Assembly (NCBI RefSeq): GCF_029931775.1
Contig: NC_079312.1
Location: forward strand, 14,453,821-14,517,820
Source: Euleptes europaea
Lineage: Eukaryota > Chordata > Lepidosauria > Squamata > Sphaerodactylidae
Length of the DNA: 64,000 bases
Reading direction: 5' to 3'
Position numbers and translations under genes: made by a program. The notes beneath the pieces were generated by a model. The model made no database searches. It had not been told where the DNA came from and saw nothing but the letters and a program-made list of their open reading frames with translations. Below, in pieces: positions 22,441 to 33,770 of the stretch (position 1 is its first letter; every line of letters begins with the position of its first letter).

Positions 22441-23079
22441 ATGCTACAGGTATTGTCATGGAATATCAATGGTTTGAATTTTCCTAGTAAGAGGAAGAAA
22501 ATATTTTATCACCTACAAAAATCTAAAGCTAACATTGTTTATAGGAGACACACATCTTACAGAAGGATATATGTAGATTGGAACAACCAAGGTTGGGTAA
22601 ACTCTTTGCATCTTGTAATGAGAAGAAAAAAACTAATGGTATAGCTATGTATCTACCTGTGATATTAGAACCTAAAATTATTTTTCAAGATAAAGAAGGA
22701 AGAATTTTGTTGGTAGAAATAACTTGCGGTTTTCAAAAGATTTTGTTGGTGGGAATCTATGCGCCTAATACAAATCAAAAAATGTTTTATAATACTTTAG
22801 CTACAAGTTTAGCTGAACATGCTTTAGAAAAAATGATTTGGATGGGGGACTTTAATGGGGTAATAGAACCTAAGATAGATAGGTCTGCAAAGAAAAAAAG
22901 GGGAAAATGTGAGGGTAAGCTACCGGGAATTTTTAATGCTCTTACAGACCAATGGGATATGTTTGACGATTGGTTTATGGTAACAAAAAGGAATATACTT
23001 TTTTTTCATCTAGACGTCTTACATATTCTAGAATAGATATGTTATGGCTCTCTAAAGGGTTGATAAATGTTTCAGAGAA
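22441..23079 (+). pseudogene. L1 ORF2: endonuclease N-terminal part
   Basis: From ATG at 22441: MLQVLSWNINGLNFPSKRKK is the start of the APE-like endonuclease; later ILLVGIYAPNTNQKMFY, MIWMGDFNGVIEPKIDR and SRIDMLWLSKGLI match conserved endonuclease blocks. The frame shifts near 22540 and near 23010 and there is a stop in the ETHL block. It ends at the insertion boundary; the continuation is on the other strand near 20520. Confidence 0.85.
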
Positions 23080-23409
23080 CCCTCCATGAATTTGTATACA
23101 CCTTTTTAAAAACAACCTTCTAAGCTAGTGCCATTCTCTATGTCCTCAGGGAGCCAATTCCACAAATGACTGATGTGCTGAGTGAAGAATTTCTACCCAC
23201 ATGAAACTGCACTATGGATTCAGAGCAGGCCTGCCCAAAGGGTGAACCATCCCATAATACTTTCCTAGCAGGACCTCAATAAATATCCTGTGTGCTTGCC
23301 ATCCCAGGCAAAGAGGGGCTAGTCAGTCATCTGGTAAAATGCAAATGGTTTTCCTCATGACCGCATGTGCCTTGACAAATGGGTTGTCAGATGTGCGGCC
23401 TTGATTTAT

Positions 23410-23943
23410 ATAGAAGAAGAAGAGTTGGTTTTAATATGCCGACTTTCTCTACCACTTAACCGGCTTACAATCACCTTCCCTTCCCCTCCGCACAACAGAC
23501 ATCCTGTGAGGTAGGTGAGGCTGAGAGAGAATGACTTGCCCAAGGTCACCCAGCTGGCTTCGTGTGTAGGAGTGGGGAAACAAATCCAGTTCACCAGATT
23601 AGCAACCACCGCTCATGTGGAGGAGTGGGGAATCAAACCCGGTTCTCCAGATCAGACTCCACCGCTCCAAACCACTGCTCTTACCCACCATACCACACTG
23701 GCTCTCTTAGCTGGCTCTCTTAGAGCTGGCTCTCTTAGAGAGCTCTCTCTAGGAGAGCTCTTAGAGAACTGTGACTAGCCCAAGGTCACCCGGCTGGCTT
23801 CATGTGTAGGAGTGGGGAAACAAATCCAGTTCACCAGATTAGCCTCCGCCGCTCATGTGGAGGAGTGGGGAATCAAACCTGGTTCTCCAGATCAGACTCC
23901 ACTGCTCCAAACCACTGCTCTTAACCACTACACCACGCTGGTG
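23410..23943 (-). mobile_element. Two tRNA-derived SINEs with a short tandem between
   Basis: A copy at about 23410-23700 and a second, 3'-truncated one at about 23755-23943, both minus strand. Between them, about 23700-23760 is an irregular tandem of 'ggctctcttag' and 'gagagctc' motifs, probably slippage between the SINE ends. Confidence 0.75.
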
Positions 23944-24143
23944 TAGCAACATTCTGAAACTTTTATTCTAAATCCCTTCCCTAAAGATTCTCAACACTGA
24001 CGGTGTCTTTGTGTTTTCTATGCCAGGATAACAAGCGACAGAAAACACCGTTCTGTCACTGAGTACCCTCTTATTAACTGGTATCATAGACAGATGCATC
24101 CTTAACCCTGCAAGCCAGCTTTTCTACCATTCATGACTCTTAC

Positions 24144-24203
24144 CTTCAGGGAATCTAAGATATTCAGGGCTGATATGAAGAAATCCATCAACACTTCTGG
24201 CCC
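24144..24203 (-). CDS. Orphan 60-nt candidate exon
   Basis: On the minus strand, TTTTTTCCAG is followed by 60 nt and then GAAG|GTAAGAG, a strong acceptor and donor. Read in phase 1 it encodes ARSVDGFLHISPEYLRFPE, open throughout. Phase 1/1 would let it join a 399-nt exon to the finger exon at 16466 (LEE-G-ARS... and FPE-D-FAP). I do not recognise the peptide. Short exons can arise by chance, so this is tentative. Confidence 0.35.
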
Positions 24204-24257
24204 CTGGAAAAAAGTTCACATATTAAATCAGGACATTTTCCAGGACTGGATAAGCCA

Positions 24258-24483
24258 CTGATGTTTAGGGTTCCTAACCTCCAGGTGGTAGCTGGAGATC
24301 TCCTGCTATTACAACTGATCCCCAGCCGATAGAGATCAGTTCACCTGGAGAAAATGGCCACTTTGGCAATTAGACTCTATGGCATTGAAGTCCCTCCCCA
24401 CCCCAAATCCCGCCCTCCTCAGGCTCTGCCCCCCAAAATCTCCCACCTGCAGCAAAAAGAGACCTGGCAACCCTATTGATGTT
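24258..24483 (+). mobile_element. hAT-like MITE with 8-bp target duplication
   Basis: The element 24266-24475 (TAGGGTT...CAACCCTA) is flanked by CTGATGTT and TTGATGTT, seven of eight matching. This fixes the ends and the superfamily guess for all copies in the window. Confidence 0.82.
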
Positions 24484-24510
24484 GCGGACAGTTCCCCACA
24501 ATCCCACAGT

Positions 24511-24702
24511 TTAGGGAGGGACTGTGGCTCAGTGGAAGAGCCTCTGCTTGGCTTGCAGAAGGTCCCAGGTTCAATCCCTGGCATCTCCAGTTAAAAAGTA
24601 GTCGGTGACGCACTACCTGAGTCCCTGGAGAGCTGATAGAGTAGTCAGTACTGACACCTTAATAAACTGATGGTCTGATTCAGTATAAGGCAGCTTCATG
24701 AG
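24511..24702 (+). mobile_element. tRNA-derived SINE (second family)
   Basis: The head 'tgtggctcagtggaagagcc' and B box 'caggttcaatccctggca' are tRNA-like. A body with 'tgatggtctgattcagtata' and the tail 'aggcagcttcatg' follow. Other copies are at 45888-46092 (+) and 48740-48950 (-). The missing anticodon-stem pairing and the attached body show a SINE, not a tRNA gene. Confidence 0.8.
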
Positions 24703-25411
24703 CAAAGCCGGATTCCACATCCGCTAGGAGGGCAGGAAACTTCCTGGTTAATGATTTGAGTGAAGACAAGACACAATTCAGCATGCACACTTCAAGCCAG
24801 GGGTTCATTGCTCTCCAAGGGGTGAGAACTTAGCCCCAGAGCAGCCATGCTGATAGAACCCAACTTGCATCTAGTCCCAAATCACATTTTCCAAACTCGC
24901 CAACTTTGGGGAAACCACTGGTAGAAGTACAGAGCGCAAATCTTCCCCCTGCTCCCCAAAGCAACTGACATTCAGAGGCGCTGTTCATGTTGGTTAATAG
25001 GTCTTGATGGACACAGGAAGCTGCCTTATACTGGACCCATGGTTTAATCCCAAGTGAGGAGACTCCATGGTGACTGGGTATATATTTCCCACCGTGGTTG
25101 CATGTCCTCATTTGCCCCTCGGGTTGCCAACCTCCAGGCGGAGGCTGGTGATCTCCACAAATTACCACTCATCTCCATACTAAAGAGAGCAGCTCCCCTG
25201 GACAAAATGTCATTATACTTTGCTGAGGTCCCTCCCCTTCCCAAACCCTGCCTTCCCCAGGTGCCACTCCCCCACATCGCCAGCAATTTCCCAACCCAGA
25301 GCTGGGAAACATGTTTGCCCTCCATATAATTTGTGGAGCTGCCCCCCACCCCCTGCCAAATCTGGAGATCCCCAATAGCTCCAACCTGTATCGGACTGAG
25401 GCCTGTCCTAC

Positions 25412-25810
25412 CTTCCTCCAGCATACCCCCTGGCTCAGCTCCCGCAACAGAACTTCTCCAGGGTCCTACAGTCGTCCTGCCGAAACTTGGAATCATTTCA
25501 GATATACCCTGTCCTCCAGACCAGGAGTTGGCATCGTCGATTCCCACATTCTGAGGAGTGTTGGCACCACTCCCTAATGGCTCTGTCAACAGTGGGTTTC
25601 TCTGCTGCCAGTGAGGAGGCAGCGCTGTGTCCAGGTATGGTTCTTGCCATGGGATTTCCCAGTGTTGTTCTGAGGACTCGTTTGTCGCCCACGTCATTTG
25701 TGGACTTGGCCCCATTTGTAGACCTCCAAGCTGGGGAGGATGAAGAACTCTCCCACCTTCCTCTGATGTCTCCCCCGGCTCAATCTCTGCCCAGTAGTCC
25801 ATCTCATTTT
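25412..25810 (-). CDS. Candidate 399-nt internal exon, copy II (unknown domain)
   Basis: The acceptor TTATTTGTCAG, 399 nt in phase 1/1 and the donor GAAG|GTAGGA are the same as in copies I and III. The peptide starts ENEMDYWAEIEPGETSEEG, with QHWEIPWQEPYLDTALPP and SEMIPSFGRTTVGPWRSS later. The frame stays open both ways (318 codons in all), but beyond the splice sites it enters MITE and unique intron-like DNA. Next exon candidates on the strand are 24144-24203 and the finger exon at 16466. Confidence 0.5.
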
Positions 25811-26092
25811 CTGACAAATAAACAAACCAAAAAAATCGCCCACAATAATTGTACATTTGTGTCTGTTCCTTCTCTGATGCAAGAAAAGTAGCCGCTGGTT
25901 TCTTTAACGCACAGTCGATGTAAATACGTTTATGCGGTGGAGTGTATGATGAACGATGACTCTTTAGACTGCTTTGTGCAAAGACTAGGATATCATGCAA
26001 TTACTACAGTGTATAGCAAGACTTGTTCTCATAAACCTTTGAACTCAGCAACTTGAAGCAAACGGAAGCTTTCCTTGATGCCTAGGGTTGCC

Positions 26093-26281
26093 AACCTCCA
26101 GGTACTCGCTGGATATCTCCTGCTATTACAACTGATCTCCAGATCAGTTCCCCTGGAGAAAATGGCCGCTTTGGCAACTGGGCTCTATGGCATTGAAGTC
26201 CCTCCCTTCTCCAAACCCCGCTCTCCTCAGGCTTCGCCCCAAAAACCTCCTGCCAGTGGCAAAGAGGGACCTGACAACCCT
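26093..26281 (+). mobile_element. hAT-like MITE
   Basis: Paralogue of 12508-12702 in the duplicated unit. Here the DNA between 'aagcaaacggaagct' and the MITE (about 550 bp in the unit at 11930-12500) is missing. Confidence 0.75.
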
Positions 26282-26424
26282 CCTGGCGTCCTCTCAAACA
26301 GTGGGGGCTGCATGAAGGAATCCCAGGTCACCCTTAGCATCTTCCTTAGGGTGACATCATTGCTCAAATAAGGACTCAATAGAGCACAGGCGCTTTGATG
26401 GTTCTGGGCCCATTTCCCCCTGAC

Positions 26425-26610
26425 CTGGCTAGCCCTGGCTAGCCTGATCTCATCAGATCTTGGAAGCCAAGCAGCGTTGGCCCTGATTAGTATTTGGATG
26501 GGAGACCACCAGGAAAGTCCAGGATTGCAATGCAGAGGCAGGCAACGGCAAACCACCTCCGAATATCTCTTGCCTTGAAAACCCTACGGGGTCACCACAA
26601 GGTGACTAAA
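26425..26610 (+). mobile_element. 5S rRNA-derived SINE
   Basis: The clearest copy: 'gcctgatctcatcagatctt' then 'ggaagccaagcag' and 'attagtatttggatgggaga' follow the 5S sequence closely. It is paralogous to 12845-13030. Confidence 0.85.
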
Positions 26611-26614
26611 TATA

Positions 26615-26777
26615 GGGCGAAAACGCACGGTTGCTTTAGCCTTCTTTATTCCCTGCTTCAGCCAGGATTCAGCCAGGATCGAACACATGCGTTTTCGCTG
26701 AATGTGTGTTCGATCCTGGCTAAATCCTGGCTGAAACGGAATAAAAGAGGCTAAAGCGACCATGCGTTTTTGGGCCT
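26615..26777. mobile_element. Palindromic MITE (GGGCGAAAACGCA family)
   Basis: Paralogue of 13036-13198, present at the same position in the SINE tail, so it inserted before this duplication. Confidence 0.7.
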
Positions 26778-27355
26778 ACGACTTAATGGCAGAAACAAGG
26801 CCCATTTCAATTAACATAGGGCTGGACGAAGATTTACAATGCGAACAGAAGGGGGGAAAAACATAAAATGCATTTAAAAACACAAATTAAAACCACAATT
26901 TACAGCCAGTAAGTACAAAAACTAACCATCTTCAGCCGCTTCCTAGAGATAGAAAGCTAGGAGACAAAGAGCACTTCTCTGGGGAGGTTGTTCCGTTATT
27001 GTGGGGCTGCCGCTAAAAACAATGGCAAACCACCCCATAAACATAGTTTGCACAGTGAACGTTGTGATGTGACATCACCCCATGGGTCAGACTGAAGAGA
27101 TCAACCCTAGTCACGGAGGCAGCCATATAGCAGCCGAGACAAAGAGCCTGGGCCCCCCTACAGAATAACAAATTCAGACCCTACTTCTTCAGACGCATGA
27201 AGTATTATATACGGTAATGTAAGCTGAATACAACATAGAAGGAGAATAGTTGGTTTTTACATGCCGACTTTCTCCACCACTTAAGGGAGAATCAGACCGG
27301 CATACAACCTCCAGGTGGAGCCTGGAGATCACCAGGAATTACCACTCGTCTCCAA

Positions 27356-27665
27356 ACCAGTGTGGTATAGTGGTTAAGAGCAGTGGTTTGGAGTGGTGGA
27401 CTCTGATCTGGAGAACCGGATTCCTCCACATGAGCGGAGGAGGCAGATCTGGTGAACTGGATTTGTTTCCCCACTCCTACACATGAAACCAGCTGGGTGA
27501 CCTTGGGCTAGTCACAGTTCTCTTAAGAACTCTCTCAGCCCCACCTACCTCACAGGGTGTCTGTTGTGAGGAGGGGAAGGGAAGGTGATTGTCAGATGGT
27601 ATGAGTCTCCCTTAAGTGGTAGACAAAGTCGGCATATAAAAACCAACTCCTCCTTCTTCTATAGA
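27356..27665 (+). mobile_element. tRNA-derived SINE (uninterrupted paralogue)
   Basis: The same SINE as 10604-10992 but lacking the 88-bp A/T-rich insert, so it shows the empty site. Confidence 0.8.
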
Positions 27666-27880
27666 GAGCAGTTCCCCTGGAGAAAATGTCATTATACTCT
27701 GCTGAGGTCCCTCCCCTTCCCAAATGCTACCTTCCCCAGGTGTCACTCCCACAAATCTCCAGCAATTTCCCAACCCAGAGCTGGCAAACATGTTTGCCGT
27801 CCATATAATTTGTGGAGTTGCTCCCCCAATCTGGAGATCCCCAATAGCTCCAACCCGGATCAGACTGAGGCCTCTCCTAC

Positions 27881-28279
27881 CTTCCTCCAACATTCCCCCT
27901 GGCTCAGCTCCCGCGACAGAACTTCTCCAGGGTCCTACAGTTGTCCTGCCGAAACCTGGTATCATTTCAGACATACCCTGTCCTCCAGACCAGGAGTTGG
28001 CATCAACGATTCCCACATTCTGAGGAGTGTTGGCAGCATTCCCTAATGGCTCTGTCAACAGTGGGTTTCTCTGCTGCCAGTGAGGAGGCGGCGCTGTGTC
28101 CTGGTAGGGTTCTTGCCATGGGATTGCCCAGTGTTGTTCTGAGGACGCGTTTGTCGCCCACGTCATTTGTGGACTTGGCCCCATTTGTAGACCTCCAAGC
28201 TGGGGAGGATGAAGATCTCGCCAACCTTCCTCTGATGTCTCCCCCGGCTCAATCTCTGCCCAGTAGTCCATCTCATTTT
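27881..28279 (-). CDS. Candidate 399-nt internal exon, copy III (unknown domain)
   Basis: Same length, phase and splice sites as the other two copies. The peptide differs from copy II at a modest number of sites (for example NASSEQHWAIPWQEP, GQGMSEMIPGFGRTT), with no stops or frame changes over 133 codons. Copies II and III lie in tandem about 2.47 kb apart with no finger exon between, so at least one has lost its original partner. Confidence 0.5.
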
Positions 28280-28543
28280 CTGACAAATAAACAAACAAAC
28301 CAAAAAAATCGCCCACAATAATTGTACATTTGTGTCTGTTCCTTCTCTGATGCAAGAAAAGTAGCCTTTGGTTTCTTTAACGCACAGTCGATGTAAATAC
28401 GTTTATGCGGTGGAGTGTATGATGAACGATGACTCTTTAGACTGCTTTGTGCAAAGACTAGGATATCATGCAATTACTACACTGTATAGCAAGACTTGGT
28501 TCTCATAAACCTTTGAACTCAGCAACTTGAAGCAAACGGAAGC

Positions 28544-28710
28544 TTAGGGCGAAAATGCACGGTCGCTTTAGCCTCCTTTATTCCGTTTCAGCCAGGATTC
28601 AGCCAGGATCGAACGCATGTGTTTTTGTCAAACGTGTGTTCGATCCTGGCTAAATCCTGGCTGAAACAGGGACTACAGGAGGCTAAAGTGACCATGTGTT
28701 TTCACACTAA
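28544..28710. mobile_element. Palindromic MITE with TWA target
   Basis: The element at 28547-28707 starts GGGCGAAAATGCACGG and ends CATGTGTTTTCACAC. It is flanked by TTA and TAA. Copy I at about 11920 reads through the same site (aagcttagtctcaac), so the insertion is unique to this unit. Confidence 0.72.
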
Positions 28711-29244
28711 GTCTCAACAGGGTAGAAGTGCTACTGGTGGGTGGAAGAGCTGACCCAAGATTTAAGGTGTCATCCGTTATGGATGGTTTTGCAATCCCCT
28801 TGAAGGATTTTAATGGTTTTAAGATAAGAGTTTCTCAAGTGTGTTTTAAATTGGTAGCCTCCTTGTTGGTCCTTGAGAGGGCAGAAAGGATGGATATAAA
28901 TGCTGTAAATAAATAAAAATAAACTTGGAACTTCATCTTGCAGCTGTGAGTTCCAAAGAGTAGAAAACTGGATAAGAAGTTCTCACTTTTACATTCACTT
29001 GCTTGCGGTTGTTGTCCAATAATAACAATCACAGTAGTGACAATAACTACCAGAATCTGCAACTCATTTGTCATACCCTGTGCTGCTTTTCTTCTTCTAA
29101 AGCATTGTTTGAAAATAAATTAAACCAGGAGGGTTTTTTTGCCTGCATTAAAACCGGAGCTAGAGTTTACTTTGGACCAGAAAATCAGGGTTTGGGGAAC
29201 CTCTTTCCTGACTTTGATGATACGTCTTGGCTTTCCCTGATGCC

Positions 29245-29452
29245 TGGGATTGCCAACCTCCAGGTACTAGCTAGAGATCTCCTGCTATTACAACTGCTCT
29301 CCAGCCGACATAGATCAGTTCCCCTGGAGAAAATGGCCGCTTTGGCAACTGGACTCTATGGCATTGAAGTCCCTCCCCTCCCCAAACCCTGCCCTCCTCA
29401 GGCTCCACCCCAAAAACCTCCCACCGGTGGCAAAGAGGGACCTGGCAACCCT
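29245..29452 (+). mobile_element. hAT-like MITE
   Basis: Paralogue of 12508-12702 and 26093-26281; complete from TGGGATTGCCAACC to TGGCAACCCT. Confidence 0.75.
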
Positions 29453-30699
29453 GTCTGAATGTCTCTTGCCTTGAAAACCCTGTGGGGTCACCATAAGGAG
29501 ACTATGACATAATGGCAAAAACAAGGCCCATTAGAAGCAGTGCAGGGCTGGATGAACCTATGGTCTAACCCTGTACAAGATTTACAATGCAAACAGAAGG
29601 GGGGGGAATTAAAAATGCATTTAAAAACACAAATTAAAACCACAATTTACAGCCAGTAAGTACAAGAAACTAACTAATCAAATGCAGTCTTGAATAAAAC
29701 CATCTTCAGTTGCTTCCTAGAGATAGAAAGCGAGGGGACCAAGAGCCCTTCTCTGGGGAGGTTACTCCATAATTGTTGGGCTGCCACTAAAAACAATGGC
29801 AAACCACCCCATAAACATAGTTTGCCTAGTGAACGTTGTGATGTGACATCACCCCATGGGTCAGTAATGACCCGGTGCTTGCGCAGGGGACTACCTTTAC
29901 CTTTTACACCAAAAATAAGTTTTGGGAAAGACCCCACTGTCTGATCCAGCACAGCAGTTCTTTTTGAATGGATTGAATACATTATCGCAAGAGCCTCCGT
30001 ATAAAGAGGCAGTACACCACCTGTCCTTTCCCCTTTATTTAGAAATACCTTTCCTTGCTTCAGCTCACCTACTCCTGGGAAATTTTGCATTGCCTTTCAC
30101 CTAGGAAGAAGAGCAGCCTGAAAACTGGCAACCAAGACAAGTTCATGAGAGAAAGGGGGGGAAAAAAGGTACAGGTGGGCTGAGAAGTCAACTCCAATTT
30201 ATGGACCTCTAATGAAGGCGGGGTCTCTGCACTTAACACCTTCCAGCCCCTCCCAGGAAAAGAACAAAGAAGGAATAATGAAGATGTGGGGCGGGGGGAG
30301 CGGTATTGGGTGAATTTATCATGTTTTTCTGGCAGGGAAAGCTGTTCCAGTTGAATTCCAGCCTTCCATGATGCAAACAAGAAAGACAGCAGGGTAAGCA
30401 TCAGACTCCCTACTTGGTACATTTTTATTCCACCCTTCCTGCAAGGCGCCCGGGGGTAGCATACAGTAGCCTCCCCTCCTCATTATATCCTCACAACAAC
30501 CCTGTGAGGTAGATTGAGCCAAGACTGTATGACTGACCAGAAATCATCCAGTGAGCTGCATGACAGTGTGGAGATTTGAATCCGGGTCTCCCAGAGTCTC
30601 AGTAACCAACGCTCTGCCCACACTGACTCCAGTTCACCATCCATTAAGCAGAGTTATTGTTGTGAAAAAAGAGATATTCAGTTCCACATTGGAGCTGGC
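29453..30699. other. End of duplicated unit, then unique DNA
   Basis: 29460-29860 continues the match to 13000-13560 (SINE tail and 'aacaatggcaaaccacccca'). From about 29870 the sequence is unique. About 30430-30620 resembles a diverged tRNA/MIR-type SINE on the minus strand ('ctcacaacaaccctgtgagg'). No gene is seen. Confidence 0.45.
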
Positions 30700-30911
30700 T
30701 GGGGTTGCCAGGTCTCTTTTTGCCACCAGTGGGAGTTTTTTTTTTGGGCAGAGACGGAGGAGGGTGGGGTTTGGGGAGGGGAGGGACTTCAGTGCCATAG
30801 AGTCCAATTGCCAAAGTGGCCATTTTCTTGAGGTGAACTGATCTCTATCGGCTGGAGAACAGTTGTAATAGCAGGCAATTGCCAGCCACTACCTGGAGGT
30901 TGGCAACCCTA
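30700..30911 (-). mobile_element. hAT-like MITE, minus strand
   Basis: Starts GGGTTGCCAGGTCTC and ends GGTTGGCAACCCTAA, with the core 'aagtggccattttcttgagg' reversed. Confidence 0.72.
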
Positions 30912-31744
30912 ACTTATACATGCTCAGAGAGAAACCTTTCCTGCTTGTTCATCGTCTCCAGGGGATAAGTCCTAGCCAGTATTCAGAGTCACTCTTTTCA
31001 AAAATTAAGCACTGCTGTGTGTGTGTCTGTGGGTAGGGGGTTGTGTCTTAGCCTGATGTCCACCTCTCCTTGATGGCCGGCAGAATTCAACTGGTGTAGC
31101 TACCCTTAGCTTCAAGATGTGGTGAAGCAAAAACCTACATGTGCATACTCCCTTTCTGCTCTGCCACAGAAAAAGACAAGGGGAGTATCCTCATTCTCTT
31201 CCTCTGATGTGGACATTGTTCCCTTTTCTGCCATTTTCGCAGGAAAGGCTGGAAAAGGGTTAAATCCACAGAGCCTTAACGGCTAGAAGCCTATCAACGG
31301 GAGCTCCCTTCGCACCCCAATAGTTTTCTCCATTTCCGGAAGATTGTGTTTGCCGTCATTTTAGTGGCTGAACCTTATTTCCAAGAGCAACACCATGCAA
31401 GTTTTCACGAGCAGGTCACTTCAGGCAAGGAGAAGGGGTTCCTGGGTATGGGGTGATGGTGGTTGAGGGGTGTGACCCCAAGACCTCCTGAGGACCCATG
31501 TTTCTTAGACCCCTCCTGCATCCCCAAGGCAGGAGGGGTCTCATAGCAGAAATTGTCCCTATGTGCAATTCAGAGTCTCTCCTGGCAACACGCCCCTAAT
31601 CAAGGCTCCAGGAGGCCCGTCCACGCCCAGGTCTGCGTTTGTAGCACAATCCCTTGGCATTTCTTTCCATGTAGGACATCCAGTCTCTCTCTCAACACAA
31701 GGAGTGTCCAGAAACCTGATAATATTTTAAAAGTATTTTATAAA
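30912..31744. other. Unique DNA, no gene seen
   Basis: No recognisable exon, repeat or RNA. It ends where the duplicated zinc-finger block begins ('aaggtagttttgttt'). Confidence 0.4.
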
Positions 31745-32191
31745 GGTAGTTTTGTTTAATATAATAGAAATATGGAAGATAGTATCTTAACAAGAAAATC
31801 AAACAAAACCTTAGAATGTTAAGAGATTAAACTGGGATAACAGGCATATTTCCACCCAGTGTATATACTCCTTGTGTATAATTGAACAGTAGATATATTA
31901 TTGAAGCATTATTGTAATCCCTTATTTTCCCCTTCCCCTTTAAGTTTTTTCTCTTATTCTCTTGAAAATAAAAAATATATATAAATTAAAAAAAAAGTCT
32001 GGCAACCTTAAACACCTGTTCAAGCAAAGGACTCTGCCTGCTGCATCTCTGCATGTCAGCCCCCTGACCTTGCCTTCTTCCTTCTGATCAGCTGATTTTG
32101 TGGCTGGCTCCTCTTCCTGCGGAAGTCATTTTGTTGCCACGCCCACCATGCCAGGTCAGAATACCAAATGTGCCCGCAGGCTCAAAACAGT

Positions 32192-32553
32192 TGGAATATG
32201 CAAGGCTGTCATATTAGCTGTGACAGGCAGACTTAGATAGAAGGAATCTGTCAACCATAGGCTGATGCAATGGCCTGGAAAGCCCCTAGGAGGCCTGATT
32301 AAACTGGCCAGATCCAGTTGAGGCCAGAGGCTGAGGTGTGGTGTTGCACCTGGAGAGTGACTAAGCATGTACTGCTAATTGATGCCTGGAGGTGGCATTG
32401 TATATAAGTGTAAGACTCTGTGAGTCTGTGTCGGGAGTTATGGAGGAGAGAGTGTGTATATAGCACTGTAAATAAACAACTGCATTTCTATAAGCTCTAG
32501 TGGTTCTGGTGGTCATTCCTGGACGTTGGCACAATCCGCCAGCTCTCGCGTCA
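32192..32553 (+). mobile_element. Probable solo LTR, unique to the left block
   Basis: 362 bp from TGGAATATGC to CGCGTCA, with TATATAAG near 32401, AATAAA near 32470 and a TTGGCACAATCC segment near the end. The right block reads straight through at about 39832-39845 ('caattgggaaccc'), so this is an insertion after the duplication. I found no clear target duplication, so the class and exact ends are uncertain. Confidence 0.55.
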
Positions 32554-32819
32554 GGGAACCCTTAATTTAAAACATTTCAGTGCTGCCTTTCAACACAAAT
32601 AGGATTCCCAAGACAGCAAACATCAAAACATTAAAACAATTCGGCATTAAAACATCAACACATTAAGAACAGCACTGAATATCAGTTATAAAATTAATAT
32701 AACTTTATTTAAGCATGAAAGGTAGCTAGAAAACTCTCCCATTTTATGCTATATTTAACTGACTGGGAATAAAAAAGGCATCTGTGTAATAACTTTGAAT
32801 GGACCTTCCGTACTACAAT

Positions 32820-33593
<774 letters not shown>

Positions 33594-33599
33594 ATTGGA

Positions 33600-33770
33600 A
33601 TTGCCAGCACGGTGCCATAGCTTGATCTATTGTAAATTAGTGAACACAGTTGAAGGGGACCACCTCTAGCACCCCCGACTGCCCTCTTGCCTCTTAGTGG
33701 CCCCCCTAGGTAATCCCACCGCCCCCCAGGGGGTGGTACTGCCCACTTTGGGAACCATTGATTTATATGG
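33600..33770 (-). mobile_element. hAT-like fragment (GGTTCCCAAAGTGGGC end)
   Basis: On the minus strand it begins GGTTCCCAAAGTGGGCAGTA and runs through C-rich DNA, much like hAT ends of the CAGTGGTTCCCAAA type. It is embedded between the fold-back remnant and the finger array. Only one end is seen. Confidence 0.5.

Larger units (their letters stand above)
18239..23095. mobile_element. Essentially full-length L1 LINE with 5' inversion (twin priming)
   Basis: The element (18255-23079) is bounded by a perfect 16-bp duplication CCCTCCATGAATTTGT (18239-18254 and 23080-23095). Its 3' part (18255 to about 20520) reads on the minus strand and carries the end of the endonuclease and the reverse transcriptase, ending in an A-rich tail. 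Its 5' part (about 20521-23079) reads on the plus strand and carries a GC-rich 5' UTR, ORF1 and the endonuclease start. The break falls inside the endonuclease: RIDMLWLSKGLINVSE ends the plus part and PRVFSDHYAVSM begins the minus part. This is the signature of twin priming during target-primed reverse transcription. Almost the whole L1 is present. Confidence 0.92.

Noticed and set aside
24511-24600. Possible tRNA gene ('gctcagtgg ... ggttcaatccc')
   Set aside because: The A and B boxes are tRNA-like, but the arms do not pair as a cloverleaf and the same head and body recur at 45888 and 48740, so it is a SINE.
26425-26560. Possible 5S rRNA gene
   Set aside because: 5S-like sequence is partial and joined to a constant unrelated tail seen in other copies; it is a 5S-derived SINE.
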